From NCBI GenBank assembly GCA_027596945.1, contig JADGJH010000838.1, forward strand, positions 1 to 13,951: 13,951 nucleotides of DNA, given 5' to 3'. Positions 7,371-13,951 of the stretch are shown here, piece after piece; positions within the stretch are counted from its first letter, which is position 1, and each line of letters opens with the position of its first letter. The stretch comes from Physocladia obscura. Its lineage: Eukaryota > Chytridiomycota > Chytridiomycetes > Chytridiales > Chytriomycetaceae. The notes beneath the pieces were generated by a model, which saw nothing but the letters and a program-made list of their open reading frames with translations, was not told where the DNA came from and made no database searches. The position numbers and the translations under genes were made by a program.

Positions 7371-9008
7371 ATGAACCGAGTTGGTTCTGAAAGTGTCAAC
7401 GCTCTTGTACGCCCAATAGACGGTTTATCACTTCCACTTGCAATTCGGTCGAATCAGTCATCTGTGAAACTCAAGGTTCGTTAAAGAATCAGGCCCAGGT
7501 ATCGAATCAGCGAAATAATGACAGGGATGGAAAGTTGCGATCAAGGCCAACATTGCGACAACAAGCCCATCGAAAACACTGGACCAAGTTAATCCTGTCA
7601 CTTCATGTGCATCAAAAGTTCTTTCAGGTTAGTTTCAAAAAAAATAAAAAACAATAACCACACAAATAATTAATTTTGTAGACTACGTATCACCTTTCCA
7701 GGCAACAGTGGCGAATTTGATTGAATCGAACGGTGGTGAAATTTTAGTCGATAAGGCGAATATGGACGAATTCGGAATGGGCTCTTACAATGTGCATTCG
7801 ATTTATGGGCCGGTGAAAAATCCACGAGATTTGTCACGCGTATCTGGAGGTAGTAGCGGTGGAAGTGCGGCAGCTGTTGCTTCAGGATCTTGCCGTATGT
7901 GAGTTATGCCTGTGAGTAAAGCGTCAAATAAATAACCGTATTTTTTTTACAGTGCACTTGGTACAGACACAGGCGGTTCGGTGAGACTTCCTGCGTCGTA
8001 TTGTGGAGTTGTGGGTTTTAAGCCATCATATGGCCGATTTTCGCGGTGGGGGGTCGTATCGTATGCTAGTTCTCTGGATACAGTGGGAATTCTGGGGAAA
8101 ACAGTAGAAGATTGTGAAAAAGTATATGGTAAATTTTTTTATACTTTTTACTCCTACATTTTATTAGGATTAAGCAGAAAAAATAGATGTGCTGGACTGG
8201 CGCGATGAAAAAGATCCAACGTCACTTGCTTTCAATACATTTCCACAAATATCGCGCGAATTCAAAAATATTACCGTTGGAATACCGGCACATGTTCCGT
8301 CAATACTTCCGGAGTTAACTCTTTGTCTGTATTCGAATATGATCGAAAAACTGGAATCGAAAGGAGTTAAAATCGTCCCTGTAACGCTTGACAACCATAA
8401 GCACGCATTGGGAGCCTATTACACAATTGCATCCGCAGAAGCTTCATCAAATTTAGCACGCTTCGATGGCATTAGATATGGCCGTCTGGATGAAAATAAT
8501 TCTGGCCCGGAAAATGTGCGAAATATGTTTGGCGATGCAGTTAAGAAGCGGATAATGCTTGGTTCATTTGTGCTGGGCTCAAAGTAAGACAAGTTATGCT
8601 CTGATGGTTTGTATTCTTTTGACCAAAAACTTCAGCGCATACTCGAGTTACTTTTCTCAATCACAAAAAATTCGACGGTTAATTCAAATATCATACAATG
8701 ATATTTTCAAGCAGGCACATCCTATCACACCTTCCATTAATTCGGCAAGGAAAAATGAAAAAGTAGATTTCATTTTAACACCAGCAAGTTCCAATATTGC
8801 GCCAACGCTTGAAAAAGTTGCTGCGGGTGAACTGGTGGATGAGTTCATGGATGATGTAATGACAGTTCCTGCGTCGCTTGCGGGACTGCCCGCGCTTGTA
8901 GTTCCAAGTGGATTTATAGCAGGTAACATGGGTGTTGGGATGCAGATTATTGGGCAGTTTGGGGATGACAAAAGGTTGTTTCGAATTGGACAAGAAATGG
9001 AGTCCTGA
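7371..9008 (+). CDS. HER2: mitochondrial Glu-tRNA(Gln) amidotransferase subunit A (GatA/HER2), six exons, 459 aa
   Basis: GatA is the amidase of the complex that converts Glu-tRNA(Gln) to Gln-tRNA(Gln) in mitochondria, releasing ammonia from glutamine for the GatB partner. Exons: 7371-7475, 7525-7627, 7682-7898, 7953-8128, 8178-8583 and 8636-9008; the introns are 49, 54, 54, 49 and 52 nt, all GT...AG. Joining them gives one frame of 459 codons plus TGA, close to the 464 aa of yeast Her2. Amidase-signature features: catalytic Lys in VAIKAN (Lys42), the Gly/Ser-rich [14 protein letters not shown] (about 125-138, cis-Ser 127) and nucleophile Ser151 in [18 protein letters not shown] (94-104), [16 protein letters not shown] and [12 protein letters not shown] also match the family. 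The usual KDN after the lysine is KAN here. The N-terminal helices of bacterial GatA are absent, and no clear targeting peptide is seen, so an additional 5' exon is possible. Identity is secure; exon 1 is the least certain part. Confidence 0.92.
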
Positions 9009-9022
9009 GTTCCTTATATTCC

Positions 9023-9051
9023 AAAAAAAAACAAAAAAAAAAAAAAAAACA
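9023..9051 (+). promoter_or_regulatory. A-tract spacer between GatA and the next gene
   Basis: Nine A, one C, seventeen A and then CA lead straight into the ATG at 9052. The whole gap between the GatA stop (9008) and this ATG is 43 bp, so GatA's 3' UTR and polyadenylation site must fall in or beyond the start of the next gene, or the two share a transcript. No AATAAA is seen in the gap. The tract resembles the leader before GatA. Confidence 0.5.
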
Positions 9052-11071
9052 ATGGGAATCCCAGTTTACTTCGCACAACCGAAGCGGGCAAAAAGGGTGC
9101 GGAGCCATAGTTTAAATAGCGGAGACCAAGCGAAAGAAGAGAACGGAGATAATGCTGATAGTGGCAATGTTCGGGCTGCTCAGCGCCGTTCGATTTTATT
9201 CCTGAGGCGTGAGCGACCCCAGCAACAGCAACTTGGTGAAATCACCTCGCGTAATAGCATTGGCCAGTGGTGGAACGAGCGCGAATCACCCAGAGACAGA
9301 GATGGGGAGCCGCTGTGGATGACTCGTATGCGTCAAATTTCTCATGTAAATCTTTCGGGTTTATTTCTGTTATGCATCTCGGTGCTTATAATTTTTCCTC
9401 GTGCTGATAGATTTTATAATGGCGCGTGTAGGAAACAAGACAGAGTGCGAGAACAACAGCAGTAACAGAAGCAACAATCCCGGATTTCGAAACACTTACA
9501 ACTCGCCGTCTTTCACGGTTTGAATTGCCAACAACATTATCACAATCTCAACGGCAGCTCCAGCTTCAATTTCCACTTTCCAGCGATCGTGTTTCATTCC
9601 GTGACGAGCTTTTGCGACTATCTCTGACCCAAACAAATGAAACCAGCAATGCAAATAGAACCAGTGAAGAAACTATTATTGGAGGGAGTCAATCTAACGG
9701 AGCAAATGATGCCATTGGAACAGTCAATAGCTCAAATACTGCTGTCGAAGACTTTGCGCGCGCGGCGCAACGAGCACGTGCTGCAGCCCGCATTTCCGCT
9801 GGTATTTTTCGGGATCTTTGAATTCTTAATGTTACTGTTGAACTGCAAAATTTCAGAACAAAGTCAACGGCTTTTGAGAGAAATTTCACGACCCTCCAAC
9901 ACTGGTTCGAGTACAGAGCTGAGAATTTCAGATCTTGCACGGCATGTTAGGACTCTGACACATGCCAGTTCTCTGTCACGTCGTATTATTGATTCAAATC
10001 CCTCTGAAGCCCTTTCTGCGAGTGTGAACAGAGTCAACTCTCTCTTGGCTTCAATTGAATCATCAGAATCGCTGTTGTCTCTTTCTACTGTGAGCTTTTA
10101 CATTCACATATTGTCTTTTAATATGCTTACATTATTCACAGCCTTCAGAGACGTTAGATCGTGCTATTTCCTGGCTCCGTGCCGATCGGTTCGCTCGTTA
10201 CGAACGCCTAACTTCAGCTCCATTTACTTACCCTCCAAGTTCTTCAATGAATACATCGCCCCCTCCATTAATCAGCCCATTTATTGACCCTTCAGCTCCA
10301 GCCGCAACAAACCCCCTATATTCTTCTGAAGACTTCCTTAATTTATATGAATCAGAGGATTTATTTACTGCTGTGACTGCTGCCGATCGCACAAGCGCTG
10401 CTAATCTAGCTAGAAATATCGTTGACGCCTCTGTTTCAAGCCCGTCAAGAAATCTCGAAAATACGTTCGAAAACAATTTATCAGCCAGGGGTTATGCTGC
10501 TTTTGGGAGACTTGGTAACACCCTGCCATCTATGGCCCCAGATGTCCAAAGCTCTCAAGCCGTTTCTATTCCTCAACCCATGTTTTCCTCTCTTTCAAAT
10601 GAAGTTCCACCAGCAGCAGCCTTAACTGAATCTCACCTTCTGGCAGATATTGAACAAGCAACTGTTACACCAACATCGATAATAATACAGCCAGCAGCAT
10701 CACTTTGGTCATCTCTAACAGAAGCTGCAAACCTTGCTATCTCGTTGTCTCCACCACTGCCGCCAAGCACAATAAATTTCTTGCAGCCAAGTCCGCCGCT
10801 GGCTGCCGCTATAATTAGCGGCGAAAATAGTCCGAGTTTTGGGCTACGCGTTCCGAGAGACGCAAGCCCAGGTTTTGAATCCATTCGCTTGCATCAAAGA
10901 AGCCCAAGAATCGTTGAAGCAATATCCAGAGGGCTTGATGATACTGTCGTTAGTAGTAGCGACAGTAGTGAGGATTTAGGGATTTTCCCGCCTGTAGTTG
11001 TTGGATTTCTTTCAGAAAGTACAGAATCTGTATTTTCTGGAGGCGGTATTGGTGAAGGCGGGGAGCATTAA
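9052..11071 (+). CDS. hypothetical Ser-rich protein, four exons, 608 aa
   Basis: Exons: 9052-9345, 9432-9801, 9857-10089 and 10142-11071. The introns (86, 55 and 52 nt; gtaaat...gtgtag, gtattt...tttcag, gtgagc...ttcacag) join the frames cleanly into 608 codons plus TAA at 11069-11071. The start (aaaaacaATGG) is the first ATG after the A-tract. I do not recognise the family. Visible parts: a basic N-terminus (PKRAKRVR); a second basic stretch followed by PQQQQ (about 50-61); a Trp-containing charged segment (GQWWNERESPRDRDGEPLW, about 70-88); a long Ser/Thr/Asn/Gln region; an Arg/Ala-rich stretch (ARAAQRARAAARISAG) at the exon 2/3 junction; a conserved-looking helix (ETLDRAISWLRADRFARYER, about 302-321); and a Pro/Ser-rich C-terminal half with an acidic serine cluster (SSSDSSED, 570-577), a possible casein-kinase-2 target. 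Unspliced, exon 1 would read into a false hydrophobic segment. Mostly disordered; regulatory or scaffold role conceivable but unsupported. Confidence 0.72.
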
Positions 11072-11156
11072 AGGAGAAAGATTTAGAGTAACTGAACTTG
11101 GCAGACAGCTTGGAAACAGATAAAGCAATATATTATTGAATTAGTAAATAATTTTA

Positions 11157-11162
11157 AATAAA
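11157..11162 (+). terminator. polyadenylation signal of the 608-aa gene
   Basis: AATAAA lies 85 bases after the stop codon, within the sequence attttaaataaatg. Confidence 0.4.
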
Positions 11163-11403
11163 TGATTGATTTTCTTGAGAAAAATTGTATAACAGTGACA
11201 TGTCAGCTTATAATTAAATGAATTGGTGTATATTTTGTCCAGCTATATGATCGCTGATGGAGTAACGTTTTATCAACTCTTTTCAATGGTTGCATCCAAG
11301 TATACTTTAAAAACCTTAATATGCTTTTAAGCATAAGATGGTCACTCTTAGAGTTATAATGGAGAAGATAAAAAAACTCTGAGAATGCTGAGCTTATGAA
11401 AAA
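11163..11403. other. AT-rich 3' flank, nothing recognised
   Basis: AT-rich DNA between the 3' end of the 608-aa gene and the tRNA-like relic. Only short, stop-bounded frames are present. Confidence 0.4.
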
Positions 11404-11473
11404 GTGCCCAGCAGTGGGATTGAACATGGTTCTGTTTAACTGAATGGTGCCTTAACCACTAAGCCAAAATTTC
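11404..11473 (-). mobile_element. tRNA-derived SINE head or tRNA pseudogene
   Basis: Read on the minus strand, TGGCTTAGTGG (11466-11456) is an exact match to the Pol III A-box pattern TGGCNNAGTGG, and GTTCAATCC (11425-11417) fits the B box. They are spaced about as in a tRNA. A D-arm of four pairs can form (GCTT...AGGC), the 3' part ends GCTGGGCA, and CTTTTT follows at once as a Pol III terminator. The 5' seven bases do not pair with the 3' acceptor strand, and the T stem and anticodon stem do not close, so a functional tRNA is unlikely. I cannot assign an anticodon. A tRNA-derived SINE or tRNA relic explains it best. Confidence 0.5.
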
Positions 11474-11499
11474 TATTTTCATTTAGAAATTTACAATTA

Positions 11500-11543
11500 T
11501 TTATATATATGTATTTACTAATGTATATTGTATATATATATAT
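11500..11543. repeat. TA-rich simple repeat
   Basis: Runs of TA dinucleotides (ttatatatat, and thirteen bases of alternating T and A at 11531-11543) directly follow the tRNA-like relic on the + strand, that is, they lie on its 5' side. This is a low-complexity microsatellite. Confidence 0.75.
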
Positions 11544-12017
11544 TTACTTCTCCTGTTGTATACATTGGAACTTGATGTGTTCAAGTTGGACATTTCACTT
11601 TTATGTCAAAAAGTATTGACTGAGCCACAAGTCAGCACATTTTAACATCATCTGCTAAGAAAGTTTTGCAAAATCTTTGCAAAGCAAGGTTTTGATTTAT
11701 TAAAACCAGTTCAACAAGGCAAGAAGACTTGTCAAGAATAAAATTTTGTTTTATCTTTTTCTCTTTAACAACCCACATCTAGTGTTGTTGTTCTCCCTAC
11801 CCTCTGCCCACTACCCAAGCTTTGTGCCTGTTTTCTTCTGATTTTATTTTTGTGTTTCTCAAAAAAATTGGCATTTGGGGCATCTTGGCAACATCCCTGC
11901 CCACATTTTACCCAACCTTATTCCTTGAACAATTTGACCCAGCCTGTTGAACAATGTTTTGCCAACTCTTTCCAACTTTCAACTATCCATTCCAATTCCA
12001 ATTCCTCTAATTTGTAC
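11544..12017. other. region without a clear gene; short minus-strand frames
   Basis: No gene is called. On the minus strand a frame at about 12025-11925 reads NEYKLEELELEWIVESWKEL, which looks protein-like, and ends at a stop. An adjacent minus frame has a CPKC pair before a stop. These may belong to the same decayed sequence as the frames at 12018-12473. A pyrimidine-rich stretch with simple aatt/cc repeats runs from about 11970 to 12010. Confidence 0.3.
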
Positions 12018-12473
12018 TCATTTGTTGGAGCTCATGTTTCCAAAAAACAGATGTGATGTAAAGCTGGATTCATTACAAAGTTCCTGCACATGGATTGAGT
12101 GCAAAAAACAAGCCGCCATGCAAAATACACTGTTGCAGTCAAAATCTGGAAAACCACAATTTGTTTTGACAAATGACATGTTGATGTCCCGGTTTTTTAC
12201 ATGTTCAAATGTGGACAATGCCACAATATATTTCAACATTTGTAATAAGGTTCCCTTCCTTAAAAACATAAATATGGGAAACTACATGCATCCACTAATG
12301 TTCCAATGTGGTGAATTTAAATCTCCATTGCTGATTTGGGAATCAATTTCTGGTGATGTTTTGGGAAGTGCTGCTTTTTTGGTTGTGTCAGTGTAATTCC
12401 AAGGATCAATGTAGGTTGGTTTCAAGTTGTAGATAAGCTGACATCTGTCAGTCATGATATGATGGCACAACTA
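12018..12473 (-). pseudogene. decayed open frame of unknown origin (strand uncertain)
   Basis: A minus-strand frame runs for about 150 codons with a single TAG (12284-12282). The first part reads CHHIMTDRCQLIYNLKPTY, then a polar stretch (about 12470-12285); the second reads FLRKGTLLQMLKYIVAL, then FEHVKNRDINMSFVKTN (about 12269-12018), with several Cys. The + strand is also open, for 120 codons from ATG 12034 to TAA 12396, so the coding strand is not settled. I recognise no family. Its location among transposon relics suggests a decayed mobile-element frame, but this is inference. Confidence 0.25.
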
Positions 12474-12751
12474 GCAGTTTGCAAAAATGTGCAAAAAGAC
12501 AATAACAAGTAGCATTCCAGTTGCATCATCTTTGTAGCAAATCATTTTGTGTGCGTGGATATTTGATAAAAGGGCTGTCACGTATTAATGCCTTCAAATA
12601 GTTAATAATATCAGCAAGAGGTATCAATAGGTGATCATCAAATTTTATTTCTTTAGAGCTAGAGCCAATAGGTTAGTAGTTTACATAGAAAAAGTGGTTT
12701 ATAAGAAGCAAGCAATGCATCAGGGGATAATAGTGACCAATCTTCATCACC
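12474..12751. other. spacer, nothing recognised
   Basis: AT-rich spacer. The minus frame following the stop at 12752 stays open for about 25 codons (reading GDEDWSLLSPDALLASYK) before a stop, which suggests the decayed frame at 12752-13140 once extended here. Confidence 0.3.
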
Positions 12752-13140
12752 TTAATCAGTAGTGCTGTTAGCTGCAGAAGTTGAAGGCATGAAGGGCTTG
12801 GCAAGGGTTGTTGGCTCAGGTTGAGATGGTTTCCAGTCTTTGAAATCAAAAAAATAAAAAAAAAAAAAAGTAGTACCTTTTCCATAAGCAACAATCTTCT
12901 TCTGCATTGTCTTGATTTTTGAACCAAGAGTTGATGACTTGAAGTCTTGCAACTCTGGGCAAAAAGCTTTCATGTCAGTTCCAGTCATACTGCCAGTGCC
13001 ATGTTTTTTCAAGCACTTGTGAAGTACAGTGTCAGAGTAAGTTTGGGAATTTTCATATTTTTTTAATACAGATTCATGAAACAAGTATTCTTTCCTTTTA
13101 TATCAAAAGATTCTTCTTTTGAGGAATTCTTACTCAAAGA
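12752..13140 (-). pseudogene. decayed frame, possibly with a short T-rich intron
   Basis: A minus-strand frame (13084-12752) reads HESVLKKYENSQTYSDTVLHK, then further Lys/Thr/Gly-rich sequence, then FKDWKPSQPEPTTLAKPF, before TAA. A T-rich insertion (about 12877-12840, gtacta...tcaaag, about 38 nt) looks like a short intron or slippage tract. Upstream of about 13095 the reading seems to move into another frame (KNSSKEESFDIKGK), implying a frameshift. There is no ATG in the right place. The family is unrecognised. A shorter + frame at 13105-13180 (KDSSFEEFLLKENNFDLPLTL) overlaps its upstream end and may instead belong to the Gag-like relic. Confidence 0.25.
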
Positions 13141-13190
13141 AAACAATTTTGATTTGCCTTTGACTCTCAAAAAAAATGATTAAAAAAATC

Positions 13191-13811
13191 AAATAAAAAA
13201 TTCTTGAATGAAGCCAAAGATCCAACACTTACCAATTATCTGAAACTACTTTGCAACTTTAACACAATTCATCTAACCATCAGCAAGATTTTCACTGCAA
13301 AATAAGCAACAATGTTATCCAACAACTTGAAGACCACAATCACCATAACAATTCAAAAGAAAAATTTTGCCCTAATAACTACAGCTGCAAAGATTTAGAT
13401 AAACATCACAAATGCAATTCACATTACAATAATGATTGAACCTATTTTGGAAACAAAAATAAGCCCAATAGCTACAACAACAAACTTAACAATCAGAACA
13501 ACAATAATGAAAGAAATAGCTTACCACAAAATTTATCTGAATTCTGTTGTATACATTGTAGAAAACTTGGACACAAGTGAGACACCTGCAAAAGCACTTG
13601 TAAACAATCAAAATGCAACAAGAACTGTGAAAACAAGAACTCACCTAACAACAGCAGCAATTATAAACCAGGCACAAAAGTTAAATTTGCAAGTGAATCA
13701 GAGAGTAAATCATCTTTATCATCTTCACCTGCTCAATCTTGGGGTTGTCAATTCATTGCAAAAGAAGTCAAGTTGCCATCAAAGAATCTTATGACTATCT
13801 ATATTTGTTGA
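13191..13811 (+). pseudogene. retrotransposon Gag-like relic with CCHC zinc knuckle
   Basis: A + frame (13263-13811, TGA at the end) carries a retroviral-type zinc knuckle: Cys codon 13548, Cys 13557, His 13572 and Cys 13587, with exact CX2CX4HX4C spacing around RKLG. Upstream is an Asn/His-rich linker typical of Gag proteins, and downstream a Cys/Lys-rich and then Ser-rich stretch. Two in-frame TGA codons (13437 and 13578, the second inside the knuckle) and a TAA at 13260 break it. A different frame just upstream (about 13191-13310) reads KKFLNEAKDPTLTNYLKLLCNF, probably the preceding part of the same protein after a frameshift. No protease, integrase or reverse transcriptase frame follows within the window. 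The element class (copia or other) is not certain. It is non-functional as it stands. Confidence 0.5.
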
Positions 13812-13951
13812 AATCTGCATTACTCTGTGGTCGAGTGCATAGAACCCAAAATATACCCTAACATCATTTTATTTCAATGCACATAAAGAAATGATAAGCT
13901 TATTCTCCAGACATAGTAATATAACTTTCACAGTTTGGTTTATTATTTACA

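Noticed and set aside
8684..8971. Minus-strand frames opposite the last GatA exon
   Set aside because: They are shadows of the conserved GatA coding sequence.
9052..9465. Unspliced 138-aa protein with a C-terminal membrane segment
   Set aside because: The hydrophobic segment lies wholly inside a GT...AG interval (9346-9431) whose removal restores a 608-codon frame.
11553..13558. A 15-nt word (ctgttgtatacattg) shared by 11553-11567 and 13544-13558, suggesting a second copy of the zinc-knuckle region
   Set aside because: Similarity does not extend convincingly beyond the word, and a single 15-nt match can occur by chance in a window of this size.
13263..13811. TGA decoded as tryptophan as a nuclear code change
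   Set aside because: GatA, COX9 and the 306-aa gene all end at TGA and use TGG for Trp, so decay of a repeat is the simpler explanation.

Overview
The window looks like nuclear DNA of a fungus. Two genes support this: a fungal-type cytochrome c oxidase subunit 7a (COX9) and a mitochondrial glutamyl-tRNA(Gln) amidotransferase A subunit (GatA/HER2). GatA is split by five short introns of 49-54 nt with GT...AG ends. AATAAA signals follow several genes, and the non-coding DNA is AT-rich and full of decayed repeats. The lineage within fungi cannot be fixed from the sequence alone.

Layout. (1) 1-100: the 3' end of an alpha/beta hydrolase gene on the + strand. (2) 967-2857: two minus-strand genes in tandem, a 306-aa low-complexity protein and, upstream of it, a Gln/Asn/Gly-rich protein that probably has two exons. 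This block is clearly richer in G+C than its surroundings. (3) 2858-6062: a repeat graveyard. It holds a near-palindrome of about 1.1 kb (3931-5022, arms of several hundred bases, highly similar near the centre) and a small LTR-type element (5598-6057) with TGTTG...CAACA ends, a polypurine tract and a candidate 5-bp target duplication. (4) 6140-11071: the gene-dense part, with COX9 (6449-6667), GatA (7371-9008) and a four-exon gene for an unrecognised 608-aa Ser-rich protein (9052-11071). Only 43 bp of mostly A-tract separate GatA from the next start codon. Two weak minus-strand frames, one resembling a universal stress protein N-terminus and one membrane-like, lie beside COX9 and between COX9 and GatA. 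(5) 11163-13951: a second repeat-rich zone, with a tRNA-derived SINE-like relic, open frames of unclear strand, and a broken retrotransposon Gag-like frame with a CCHC zinc knuckle.

How the genes relate. COX9 and GatA both act in mitochondria. GatA is the amidase of the complex that makes Gln-tRNA(Gln) for mitochondrial translation, and COX9 is a small nuclear-encoded subunit of respiratory complex IV. Their adjacency may be chance. The rest is mostly unrecognised genes and transposon remains. I found no clear new multi-gene system. The observations most worth checking are the long foldback, the miniature LTR element, the COX9 upstream ORF that ends directly against the start codon, and the A-tract leaders of GatA and its downstream neighbour.
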